Source: Salipaludibacillus daqingensis (GTDB lineage Bacteria > Bacillota > Bacilli > Bacillales > Salisediminibacteriaceae). Taken from it: 64,000 bases of DNA. Shown in pieces: positions 8,461 to 16,276 of the stretch. Under the pieces are notes generated by a model. The model ran no database searches. It was not told the DNA's origin and saw nothing but the letters and a program-made list of their open reading frames with translations. The stretch lies in contig NZ_JARZHF010000002.1 in NCBI RefSeq assembly GCF_029891575.1, forward strand, positions 372,001 through 436,000, in the 5' to 3' direction. Position numbers and translations under genes: made by a program. The first letter of the stretch is position 1, and every line of letters begins with the position of its first letter.

Positions 8461-8840
8461 CTATTGAATCATAACAGTTAAACGATATCTACCTTTTGAT
8501 TTAGAGACATACATTTATGTCTGATTTACGAAAAGAATTCATTCCACTAACAAAGTGACCAACAACCTTAACATTGCTAGCAATTTGAGAATCGATCACT
8601 TCCATCAAATCTTCTGCATATCCTTGAAGACTATTGTATCGACCTTTATCGTAAAATGATTTACCTTATTTTCGTGCTCTTACATAATCAAATAAAATCA
8701 AATTTTAGACTTTTTGAAAAGAAGGGCTCCTATTTTTCAAAACTTTTTGATCACATCCAAAACCATTGGCAAATACAATAGTATCTTTTCCATGACCAAT
8801 TACATTCACGTGGTTTTTTTACTATAAATTCTTTGTTCAC
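8461..8840 (-). pseudogene. Decayed rsbQ-like alpha/beta hydrolase joined to the tail of a GGDEF gene
   Basis: On the minus strand the region encodes pieces of RsbQ, the hydrolase partner of the stress phosphatase RsbP: NHVNVIGHGKDTIVFANGFG and CDQKV near the start, NLILFDYVRARK, then GRYNSLQGYAEDLMEVID and VVGHFVSG, where an intact protein would carry the GHSVG nucleophile elbow. There is a one-base deletion in an A-tract near 8818-8824, at least one in-frame stop, and the catalytic Ser is gone. The last 60 bp read MYVSKSKGRYRLTVM plus a stop, the usual C-terminus of a GGDEF domain. A deletion seems to have removed the middle of an rsbQ plus GGDEF gene pair. The region fills the gap between glycerate kinase and thiY. 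Confidence 0.75.
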
Positions 8841-8866
8841 CTAAGTATTCTGTAGTCTATTTCATA

Positions 8867-9862
8867 TTATTCTTCAACGAAATTAATAAATATATCACTT
8901 GTATCTGGTTTTTCATCAATATAACCCGCTTCGTACAACCAATTGATTGTCTCTTCCCAAGAAGATTCGAATTGACTTCCAAAGGGCTCGTCTTCCCTTT
9001 CCATTTTCGATAGTAAAATATCGAGACTATCCTCTTCTACTTCACGTATGAGTGGAAAATTCTCTTGATCCTCATGCCTGAACAAGATGTCCAAACTATC
9101 ATCAGGATTTTCTTTCATGTACTTATATCCCTTTTCTGCAGCATTCCAAAAGGATTCAATCCTCGGTTTGTTATCTTCAAGCTGACTTTCATTCGTAACC
9201 ATCACTAACTCGTAAAAACTCGGCACTCCATAATCAACAGGATTAAAATAGTGAACATCATGATCTTGGTATTCAAGTACTGGTACCTCGTGATTAATAT
9301 ATGCACCAATGACGGCATCAACTCTTTCACTAACAATAGAAGAACCTAATTCAAACCCTACGTCAATGAGTTCCACTTGTCCAAAGTCACCACCATCTTC
9401 TGTTACCATTGTTTCTAGCAACGGTTCATTAACAGGAATTCCAGGATATCCAACTTTTTTTCCTTCCAAATCTTTCGGCGATTGAATCTCTTCATCATTT
9501 AAATAAACGATATGATTTAAAGGAGAGCGTACAATTGAAGCAACGGATACGACAGGAATATCCTCGTTTCTTGCTGTGATTACATCTGGCTGATAAGTAA
9601 TGCCTAATGTCACTTCCCCTGTTGCAGCTAGATTTATGGGATCTGTCGGGTTGGTCGGAAAAATAATTTCTACATCTAACCCTTCCTCTTCAAAGTAACC
9701 CATCTCCTCTGCTACGTATAAATAACTATGCACGGCATTTGGGTACCAATCGAGCATAATTTGTACTTCCTTTAATTCCTCTCCGTTTTCCCCTTGAACC
9801 TTTTCATTATTACTATTGCACCCTACTAACAGAATAAGCATGATTATAAATGCTATTTTCAT
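8867..9862 (-). CDS. thiY: Thiamine-precursor (formylaminopyrimidine) ABC transporter substrate-binding lipoprotein
   Basis: 331 residues from the ATG at 9862. Signal peptide MKIAFIIMLILLVGC ends in a lipobox, so the protein is membrane-anchored. The mature part is an NMT1/THI5-like binding domain (VQIMLDWYPNAVHSYLYVAE, then GYFEEEGLDVEI, and DPINLAATGEV). The family binds N-formyl-4-amino-5-aminomethyl-2-methylpyrimidine, a thiamine breakdown product. The chosen ATG follows GGAGG at 8 nt and overlaps the thiX stop by one base (TAATG); an ATG 15 nt earlier lies inside the SD. It is the last gene of the TPP-riboswitch operon. The protein is strongly acidic. Confidence 0.88.
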   Translation of the reverse strand: MKIAFIIMLILLVGCNSNNEKVQGENGEELKEVQIMLDWYPNAVHSYLYVAEEMGYFEEEGLDVEIIFPTNPTDPINLAATGEVTLGITYQPDVITARNEDIPVVSVASIVRSPLNHIVYLNDEEIQSPKDLEGKKVGYPGIPVNEPLLETMVTEDGGDFGQVELIDVGFELGSSIVSERVDAVIGAYINHEVPVLEYQDHDVHYFNPVDYGVPSFYELVMVTNESQLEDNKPRIESFWNAAEKGYKYMKENPDDSLDILFRHEDQENFPLIREVEEDSLDILLSKMEREDEPFGSQFESSWEETINWLYEAGYIDEKPDTSDIFINFVEE

Positions 9863-10623
9863 TATTTGTTCCTCCACTTTATTGAAATATTTTCAAACAC
9901 CTTCACTAGTAAAAACAAACAAATACCCATCATCGATAACAAAACGATTGGCGCAAATACACCTGCACCATCCATTTGAGTCATCATTCTTCTACTAAAG
10001 TATCCAAGTCCTTTGCTTGCTCCAAGCCATTCTCCAATCGCTGCCCCAATAACACTTAGCGTCACCGCTACTTTCAATCCTGAATAAAAATATGGAAGCG
10101 CGGATGGGACTTGAACTTTGAAAAAAAGCTGTCTTTTGCTTGCTCCCATCGTTAGCAGCAAATCTTGCAGTTCTTTACTCGTCGATCGTAATCCATCAAA
10201 CGTACTAACCGTAATGGGAAAGAAAGTAATCAAAACTGTCACAGCAACTTTGCTCCAAATCGAATATCCAAACCAAAGCACAAAAATAGGTGCTAAAGCA
10301 ATAATCGGAATCGTTTGAGAGGCGATGACTAATGGAAAAAAAGTCCTTTCAGTAAACGAACTGCGATTCATAAAAATCGCCAACCCACCACCGACAATCA
10401 TAGAGATTCCTAAACCGATTACCACGATTTGAAGAGTTGCAGGTAAATGAACATAAAACAGCACCTGTCTTAATTCCCAAAGTTTCACTAGAATCCCAGA
10501 AGGGGAAGGCAAAATATACGCTTTGTCATAGATTCGCGCACCTACTTCCCAGACAATCAGCAAAAGAGATACTAACACGAGCGAACTTCCATAATAAAAA
10601 ATGTTGGTCATTAATTTTTTCAT
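9862..10623 (-). CDS. thiX: Thiamine-precursor ABC transporter permease
   Basis: 253 residues with about six membrane segments and the BPD_transp_1 EAA loop (LLLTMGASKRQLFFKVQVPS ALPYFYSGLK, about 155-185). It is a SsuC/TauC-like permease. It overlaps thiZ by four bases (ATGA) and thiY by one base, showing tight translational coupling. Together with ThiZ and ThiY it forms the pyrimidine-precursor importer of the thiamine salvage route described in B. halodurans. Confidence 0.88.
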   Translation of the reverse strand: MKKLMTNIFYYGSSLVLVSLLLIVWEVGARIYDKAYILPSPSGILVKLWELRQVLFYVHLPATLQIVVIGLGISMIVGGGLAIFMNRSSFTERTFFPLVIASQTIPIIALAPIFVLWFGYSIWSKVAVTVLITFFPITVSTFDGLRSTSKELQDLLLTMGASKRQLFFKVQVPSALPYFYSGLKVAVTLSVIGAAIGEWLGASKGLGYFSRRMMTQMDGAGVFAPIVLLSMMGICLFLLVKVFENISIKWRNK

Positions 10624-11417
10624 AGAGAACGTTCCTTCGATCTCATTTTTTTCAAGAGATCTTGTTTTAATTTCATAAATGCAGCATCACTTCGATGTTC
10701 CTCATTTCGCGGTCGACTTATTGGTACGTTAACTTCATCTATTTCCCCTTTAATTGGAGGGTGAGTTAACATCAATACTCGGTCAGAAAGAAAAATCGCT
10801 TCCTCCACATCATGAGTAATAAAAATGATCGTCTTATCCCATTCATGCCATTGTTCCAACAGCCATTCTTGCATCATATATCGAGTCATTGAATCTAGTG
10901 CACTAAATGGTTCATCAAGGAGTAAAATTTCATTTCCTCCAAGAATCGCCCTTAAAAAAGATACCCGCTGTCTCATTCCTCCTGAAAGTTGGTGAGGGTA
11001 ATGATCTTCTGTTCCCAGCAGGCCAAATTTCTTCATATGATGCAACACTTTTTCTCTTGCTTCTTTTTTATTCATCCCTTTAATCTCTAACGGAAGCAGT
11101 CCATTTTCTAACACAGTTCTCCATGGAAGAAGCAAATCTTGTTGTGGCATATAACCAATTTTTCCAAGGCGATGACGCTCTTCCTTGTCTCGAAGTCTAA
11201 TGTGACCAGACTCTGGTTGTTCAAGCCCGGATGCTAATCGAAAAAATGTTGATTTTCCCGCTCCACTTGGACCAAGAATCGTTACGAATTCTTTTTCATG
11301 GATAGTAAGATTGATGTTGTCAAACACAGAAGTAAATTTATCACTATGCTTATAAGAAAACGAAACATGATCAAAAGCTAAATGTGAATGACTATGGCTC
11401 TTATCTTTTTTCTTCAT
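10620..11417 (-). CDS. thiZ: Thiamine-precursor ABC transporter ATP-binding protein
   Basis: 265 residues from ATG 11417, which overlaps the tenA stop (TAATG). An in-frame ATG at 11432 is possible but has no SD. It has Walker A GPSGAGKST, the Q-loop MPQQDLLLPW, signature LSGGMRQRV, Walker B ILLLDEPFSALD and switch FITHD, the SsuB/ThiZ class of importer ATPases. The His/Ser-rich start (KSHSHSH) is unusual but outside the fold. It powers the ThiXY importer. Confidence 0.88.
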   Translation of the reverse strand: MKKKDKSHSHSHLAFDHVSFSYKHSDKFTSVFDNINLTIHEKEFVTILGPSGAGKSTFFRLASGLEQPESGHIRLRDKEERHRLGKIGYMPQQDLLLPWRTVLENGLLPLEIKGMNKKEAREKVLHHMKKFGLLGTEDHYPHQLSGGMRQRVSFLRAILGGNEILLLDEPFSALDSMTRYMMQEWLLEQWHEWDKTIIFITHDVEEAIFLSDRVLMLTHPPIKGEIDEVNVPISRPRNEEHRSDAAFMKLKQDLLKKMRSKERSL

Positions 11418-12085
11418 TAGTCCATTGGCCACATTTCTTTGTTATAGGACATATCCCAAAACATGTATTCAAACCGAGTCGTATTTAAGAAAATTTCTTC
11501 TATATCTTTTAGTTCATGCTCCGGTTTGCCTTCTGCCAACTTATCTAATAAGGAAATCGTCCATTCTGTTAAGTCATGAAATTCTTTACTAGAATACATC
11601 TTTATCCACTCCCCATATTTCCCATTACGAGCTCCTGGCACCTCATCAAGCGTTTTACCAATCTCCGCATAACTCCACATGCACGGAAGTAAACTTGCAA
11701 CTAATTCTGCTAAGCCGCCATTATTTCCAACGTGGAGCATGTAGTGACTGTAGGCTAACGTTGTTGGTGCTGGTGAAGCCGTTTCAAGCTCATGTTCAGA
11801 TATGTTGAATTCTTTCGCGTATTGTCGGTGAAGTGCCATTTCTGTGTTCATTGTTGAGTCTAATAGCTCGGCGAATTTCCCCATCGTTTTAACATCATTC
11901 GCCTTCACAGCTCCTATAGCAAAAAGTTTCGCATACTCGATTAAATACAAATAATCTTGGATCATAAAAAATCGGAATTTATCTTCGTCTAATGTTCCAT
12001 CACCAATGCCTTGAACAAATGGATGATCATGATTTTTTCTCCAAATTGGTTTCACATTTTCATATAAACGTTGACTAAACGTCAT
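11417..12085 (-). CDS. tenA: Aminopyrimidine aminohydrolase / thiaminase II
   Basis: 222 residues from ATG 12085, preceded by GAGAGGATG; the longer frame to 12121 lies inside ylmB. An all-helical TenA/THI-4 protein: FVQGIGDGTLDEDKFRFFMIQ, DYLYLIEYAKLFAIG, the Cys of LLPCMWSYAEIG (active-site nucleophile of the family) and the Tyr/Glu-rich C-terminus FEYMFWDMSY are present. It releases HMP from thiamine degradation products after the YlmB step. It overlaps ylmB by 11 bp and thiZ by one base. Confidence 0.92.
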   Translation of the reverse strand: MTFSQRLYENVKPIWRKNHDHPFVQGIGDGTLDEDKFRFFMIQDYLYLIEYAKLFAIGAVKANDVKTMGKFAELLDSTMNTEMALHRQYAKEFNISEHELETASPAPTTLAYSHYMLHVGNNGGLAELVASLLPCMWSYAEIGKTLDEVPGARNGKYGEWIKMYSSKEFHDLTEWTISLLDKLAEGKPEHELKDIEEIFLNTTRFEYMFWDMSYNKEMWPMD

Positions 12086-13373
12086 TTCTATCATCCTCTC
12101 TTTTTTGATGACTCCACTCATAAATAAATGTCATTATTACTTTTGTAAAATCAATAAGCTGAGCAATCGAGACTGATTCATTTATTCCATGAGCATTTTG
12201 TAAATCTCCAGGACCATAAATCATCGTCGGAATTCCTGCATTACCAAGCCAACCTCCATCTGTTACCGTTTGCGACATACTAATTTCAGGACTTTTTTGA
12301 CAGACGGTTGAATGGGCAATCTTTAATGTTTGCACTTCGTCTCCATTTTCATCAAGAGAAAGAGAAGGAAATATTTCTCCTCTATCCTCAATCATGGATT
12401 TACCTCCCCAAGTAAAAATTGGCGGATTGTCTCTCAACCAAAGGTCCCCTTCCGCTACTTTGAGGAGATGATCTTCCACTTCTTTTACAATATCCTTATG
12501 GTTTTCATCTGGATAAAAATGAACAGTAATCCAAAGCCTACATTCATCGGCTACGAATGCTGCATGTCGTCCTCCCTCAATAACAGCAGGGTTAATCGTA
12601 TTCATCCCAGGAGAGAATCCTGGATATGATTTTGTAACTGCCCAATGTTTCTCTAAATCTTTCAGTCCTTCGATGATTTTAACCATTTTTTCAATTGCAC
12701 TTGCTGCGTGTATACCGCCACCAGCGTGAACCATGTTTCGACGCATGGCATCATGATACGTCTTCGGACTTTTCACCGTCACCCAACCAGTAATCACACC
12801 ACCTTGCCCTTGAATGTGTAAATCGCTCGTATCTACCACTACTGCTGCGTCCGCTGTATATCCTCTGTCGCAACATTCCAACGTTCCCGCTTCTCCAACC
12901 TCCTCGCCAATCACTGATTGAAAAATCAAGTCCCCTGGCAGTTCTATCTCTCTCTCTCGTAAAAGCTTGATCGCAAATAACGCTCCAGCAAGACCCGCTT
13001 TCATGTCAGCGGTTCCCCGTCCGTAAAGTCGGTTGTTTTTAACAAATGGTGTAAATGGATCTGTTTCCCATCCTTTTTCATGTTCATCAACTTCGGCTAC
13101 ATCGATATGTCCATTAATGATTAAACTTTTGAATTGATTAGATTGAGAACCTTTAAATGTACCAACAACGTTTGGATCTCCAGGATACACATCCCATTGA
13201 TCTACTTCTGCTCCTAGCTTCTTTAATTCATCTGCTACGAATTCTTGGGCCTCTTGGGTATTTCGAGCAGGAGGGCTCGGTGTTTTGTATCGCACAAGTT
13301 GATTTACCAGTTCGATTAATTCTTCTTTTCTACCATCGATTTCTTGGAATATAGTGTTTAGCTCTTCGTTCAT
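12075..13373 (-). CDS. ylmB: N-formyl-4-amino-5-aminomethyl-2-methylpyrimidine deformylase (M20 family)
   Basis: 432 residues, ArgE/DapE-like zinc hydrolase. It has the metal-binding INGHIDV (His and Asp), GRGTADMKAGLAG (Asp), IGEEVGEAGT (catalytic and metal Glu) and the C-terminal NAHGINESV (His). In the B. halodurans pathway YlmB deformylates the imported formylaminopyrimidine so that TenA can make HMP. This assignment rests on its place as first gene of the TPP-riboswitch operon with tenA-thiZXY; alone it could be any M20 deacylase. The ATG follows AAAGGAGAA. Confidence 0.85.
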   Translation of the reverse strand: MNEELNTIFQEIDGRKEELIELVNQLVRYKTPSPPARNTQEAQEFVADELKKLGAEVDQWDVYPGDPNVVGTFKGSQSNQFKSLIINGHIDVAEVDEHEKGWETDPFTPFVKNNRLYGRGTADMKAGLAGALFAIKLLREREIELPGDLIFQSVIGEEVGEAGTLECCDRGYTADAAVVVDTSDLHIQGQGGVITGWVTVKSPKTYHDAMRRNMVHAGGGIHAASAIEKMVKIIEGLKDLEKHWAVTKSYPGFSPGMNTINPAVIEGGRHAAFVADECRLWITVHFYPDENHKDIVKEVEDHLLKVAEGDLWLRDNPPIFTWGGKSMIEDRGEIFPSLSLDENGDEVQTLKIAHSTVCQKSPEISMSQTVTDGGWLGNAGIPTMIYGPGDLQNAHGINESVSIAQLIDFTKVIMTFIYEWSHQKREDDRNDV

Positions 13374-13467
13374 ATCATTTCTCCTTTACCTTTGACATTT
13401 CCTGTTGATTGTCTAATAGGTGATTTTCTCTAGCATTTCATTTAGAAACATGATGAACTAGAGAACG

Positions 13468-13495
13468 ACAAAAAACCACTCTAGCAAGAGTGGTT
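13468..13495 (-). terminator. Riboswitch-controlled transcription terminator
   Basis: AACCACTC (13474-13481) pairs with GAGTGGTT (13488-13495). On the minus strand the stem is followed by TTTTTTGTCG. It lies between the TPP aptamer and ylmB, so it is the expression platform: TPP binding should favour termination. Confidence 0.88.
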
Positions 13496-13561
13496 GTGTA
13501 TGTAGAACAAATCAAAAATGAGAGAAATATAAGAAAGAAATCTTATACAACTGAGTTTGCT

Positions 13562-13651
13562 CACACCACTTCCCTCCGCTAGTATTATCTAGTTCAGGTA
13601 ATAGGGTTAAGACAAACGTCTCTCTCAGCAAATCAAGCACCCCTAGTGGTC
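13562..13651 (-). ncRNA. TPP (thiamine pyrophosphate) riboswitch
   Basis: Read on the minus strand: ACTAGGGGTGCTTG, GCTGAGAGAGA, then ACCCTATTACCTGAACTAGA, TAATACTAGCGGAGGGAAGTGG. These are the conserved THI-box blocks in order, including CTGAGA and ACCTGA. It controls ylmB-tenA-thiZ-thiX-thiY. The upstream gap 13652-14008 holds only its promoter (a possible TTTGCA-17 bp-TATCTT on the minus strand near 13695-13670) and AT-rich sequence; no gene is seen there. Confidence 0.95.
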
Positions 13652-14008
13652 GTTCATAAAATTGTCAATACACAAAAGATACCACACATTTCTGAATTTG
13701 CAAACAATCATGTTTAAAAATTCATAATGTTCTTTCCATTTGTAACATCCAATAAAAAAGTTGTTCAATGTGAAATCTAAGGCTTTAGGCTATTAATTTT
13801 AAAAATTTCTTTTTCCAATCTACATCATATATCCTCTTATCATGATAACGAACACGAATAGTCGTGAAATTAAAGATTTATGACCTTTAACCTCCTATTT
13901 TTTAAAATAATTAGCAGAAATTTCTTTTAATCAACCTAACTGTTCAATTGTAGTTATTAATTTTTTTGTATAGATAACCAATTAATGTAAATCATATGAA
14001 AGGAAGGG

Positions 14009-14788
14009 TTGTGTGGACAAATGGACAATTTTCATCCAACGAATAAAGAACGACGATTTAAGGCCTATTTAGGACCTCTTGGAACAACCCAATTACATTT
14101 ACGAAATCCATATGTTGTCGCATGGTGGTCCGCTGCATTCCCTGGTTTTGGTCATCTGTTACTATCCAAATATATTAGAGGCTTTTCTCTCTTCATATGG
14201 GAAGTTTTTGTTAATAGTATGTCGAACCTTAATCATGCTATCGTGTTCTCTTTTATTGGAAATTTTGAAATGGCTAAAGAAGTGCTTGATCCAAGATGGT
14301 TACTTTTATATCTACCTGTCTATATGTTTGCTATATGGGATAGTTATCGAACAACGATGGATATCAATAAGGAATTTATCTTAGCAGAACGTGAAAATGC
14401 TGAAATAAATACATATAGTATTACCTCAATGGAAATCAACTACCTCGATAAGAGAAGACCAATCATGGCTGTTTTATGGTCGTTAATGACTCCTGGACTA
14501 GGACAACTTTATATCCATCGTATTTTCACAGCTATTTTTACGATGGGGTTCATGATCGTTTTTGTTTACTTTTCAAATGCTCTCGTAGCAGTCCATTGGA
14601 TTTTTCTAGGTGATTTAAACGAAGCAAAAGAGGTGATAGATCCTCAATGGTTTCTGTTCATACCTTCGAATATAGGTTTTGCCGTTTATGATTCTTATAC
14701 GAATACAGTTGAAAATAATAAATTATATGAAAGTGAACAACGAAAGTTTCTTCGAAAGAACTATCAACATTACCATGTTAAATTATAA
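14009..14788 (+). CDS. Conserved membrane protein with internal duplication (TM2-like)
   Basis: 259 residues from TTG 14009 (ATG 14021 is an alternative start; the SD AAAGGAAGGG is close to the TTG). Two similar halves are visible. The first has WWSAAFPGFGHLLLSKYIRG and AKEVLDPRWLL ending AIWDSYRTTMD; the second has LWSLMTPGLGQLYIHRIF and AKEVIDPQWFL ending AVYDSYTNTVE. Each half carries a Gly-Pro-rich turn between membrane segments like the TM2 fold. Function is unknown. The next gene, also a small membrane protein, starts 22 bp later, so they are probably co-transcribed. Confidence 0.7.
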   Translation: MCGQMDNFHPTNKERRFKAYLGPLGTTQLHLRNPYVVAWWSAAFPGFGHLLLSKYIRGFSLFIWEVFVNSMSNLNHAIVFSFIGNFEMAKEVLDPRWLLLYLPVYMFAIWDSYRTTMDINKEFILAERENAEINTYSITSMEINYLDKRRPIMAVLWSLMTPGLGQLYIHRIFTAIFTMGFMIVFVYFSNALVAVHWIFLGDLNEAKEVIDPQWFLFIPSNIGFAVYDSYTNTVENNKLYESEQRKFLRKNYQHYHVKL

Positions 14789-14810
14789 TAAAAATTTGAG
14801 GTGAACCACG

Positions 14811-15266
14811 GTGCAGATTTTCTCCTCGTTTGAACATTCATCATATATTGAGTTAGCCATCACTGCCTTAGAACAAATAGGGATCGAGAAAGAAAACATT
14901 CTTGCGGTCCCTTTATATAATCGCATCGAAGAAAGAAAGCTCTTCGATACTTTGCATCGAGCTGATGGGGTTAGTTTATTTGATACTGGTGCCGCTTTAG
15001 GGACAGCTTTTTCTGTTATCGGAACTTGTTTCGGATTTGCCTTAGCTTGGGGACCTATTATATGGGGACTAATTGGAGCAATTATTGGATTCTTATTAGG
15101 TTTTATCATTAACTACACTTTTTATAAAATAACTCGAAATAAACAAAGAGCTTTAAAAGGTAAAAAATCTGAAGTATTTTTAGTTATCAATTGTCCTCAA
15201 GAGATAGTTGAACAGGTCGAAAAAATATTATGGGAAAACTTTGCTTTAGGCGTTTCAAAAGTGTAA
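14811..15266 (+). CDS. Hypothetical membrane protein with glycine-rich hairpin
   Basis: 151 residues from GTG 14811 (SD TTGAGGTGA). The N-terminal 50 residues are soluble and alpha/beta in look (FEHSSYIELAITALEQIGI). Then come two membrane segments joined by a short turn, rich in Gly (TGAALGTAFSVIGTCFGFAL and GPIIWGLIGAIIGFLLGFII). The tail returns to a soluble strand-helix pattern (EVFLVINCPQEIVEQVEKIL). This resembles glycine-zipper proteins, but I do not recognise a named family. Likely in one transcript with the preceding gene. Confidence 0.65.
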   Translation: MQIFSSFEHSSYIELAITALEQIGIEKENILAVPLYNRIEERKLFDTLHRADGVSLFDTGAALGTAFSVIGTCFGFALAWGPIIWGLIGAIIGFLLGFIINYTFYKITRNKQRALKGKKSEVFLVINCPQEIVEQVEKILWENFALGVSKV

Positions 15267-15357
15267 GATCCTCATTAAATTGACAAGAGTTTATGACATT
15301 TTCGGTGATAATTTAAGCTGTTCTAAAGCTCATTATCCTATCTTTTTCCTATTAAAC

Positions 15358-15393
15358 AAAAAAGGGAGCTCTCATTCACTCTAAGAGATCCTC
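15358..15393 (-). terminator. Probable terminator after the CxxCxGxG protein gene
   Basis: Imperfect stem GGGAGCTCTC (15364-15373) with GAGATCCTC (15385-15393). On the minus strand it is followed by six T residues. Confidence 0.55.
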
Positions 15394-15402
15394 TTCGTAT
15401 CG

Positions 15403-15606
15403 TTACAGTTGTGACCAATCCTGATAGCTTCCACTCCCGTTACATCCAGGACAATTATAATGACTCGGAGAGATGTAAAATTCACTTACTGGTATATTAA
15501 AACCTTTCCCCTGACAGTCTGGACACAATCCTTGCTCTTTCATATTTTGTAAATGTTTTTCTTGTCTTTCCTCTTGCCATTGAGCAATAGCTTGAAAAAG
15601 TCTCAT
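15403..15606 (-). CDS. Small zinc-ribbon-like protein with two CxxCxGxG motifs
   Basis: 67 residues from ATG 15606 (SD GAGGTG, 6 nt). A charged N-terminal helix (QWQEERQEKHLQNMKEQG) is followed by CPDCQGKG and CPGCNGSG, the repeat unit of the DnaJ/Hsp40 zinc-binding domain. One pair of motifs could bind one zinc ion. Similar small proteins occur near chaperone genes or alone in Bacillaceae. There is no J-domain here. The role is unknown; protein binding or folding help is only a guess. Confidence 0.7.
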   Translation of the reverse strand: MRLFQAIAQWQEERQEKHLQNMKEQGLCPDCQGKGFNIPVSEFYISPSHYNCPGCNGSGSYQDWSQL

Positions 15607-15774
15607 TCCCTTCACCTCTTTAACTCTTTTTTTATAGTATTAGGCAAAAGGAAACCTTTTATACTTTGAACATCTTAAACATATTTTCCACTATAAAAAT
15701 ATTTTCACTGTATTTTTGAACACATCTCTAGGCACTTGCATATAGTGAATCTTGTAAAGGAGGAGTGATTAATT

Positions 15775-16227
15775 ATGATGCATCAACCTTATCAAGGGAT
15801 GCCAGCACAAGGACATCACCAAAACGAACAACATGCTAAAGACATGCACAACATGTGTACTCAGTATCATTTACACTTTATCCAGATCCAGTTAATGGAT
15901 GGAAGTTCTCATGATGGAATAATTGAGGAAGTGGATAATGAAGGGGTCACGCTATTAATGCCTGAAGCAGAAGAAGGAGCCCAGCAGCCTTACTACGGTC
16001 AGCACGGGCATGAGAGTCACCACGAATTACACGCACAACAAGGGACTCAAATGCAAGACAGTCCTCAACATTTCGGATACGGGTATCCAGGATATGGTTA
16101 CCCAGGATTTGGACCAGGTCCTGGGTATGGGTATGGATACGGAATTCCTAGAAGGTTTCGGCGTTTTAGAAGAAGACGATACCCATTTTTCGGAATTCGT
16201 CGGTTGTTCTTCCCATTCTTTTTTTAG
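15775..16227 (+). CDS. His/Tyr/Gly-rich protein with LSM-like core, possibly spore coat-associated
   Basis: 150 residues behind AAAGGAGGAG. The N-terminus is His/Gln-rich. A short core HFIQIQLMDGSSHDGIIEEV (about 34-53) then DNEGVTLLMPE resembles the Sm/LSM strand pattern. Next is a His-rich stretch, then tandem GYGYPG/GFGPGP repeats and a basic-aromatic tail (RRFRRFRRRRYPFF then RRLFFPFFF). This composition is common in spore coat or crust proteins of Bacillaceae. Monocistronic, with a strong terminator. The coat role is inferred from composition only. Confidence 0.6.
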   Translation: MMHQPYQGMPAQGHHQNEQHAKDMHNMCTQYHLHFIQIQLMDGSSHDGIIEEVDNEGVTLLMPEAEEGAQQPYYGQHGHESHHELHAQQGTQMQDSPQHFGYGYPGYGYPGFGPGPGYGYGYGIPRRFRRFRRRRYPFFGIRRLFFPFFF

Positions 16228-16235
16228 AATTTTAA

Positions 16236-16266
16236 AAGGCTGATCAGTAGTTATCTGATCAGCCTT
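16236..16266. terminator. Bidirectional terminator between convergent genes
   Basis: AAGGCTGATCAG (16236-16247) pairs perfectly with CTGATCAGCCTT (16255-16266). T-rich sequence lies on the plus side and A-rich sequence on the left. Confidence 0.85.
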
Positions 16267-16276
16267 CCACTTTTTT

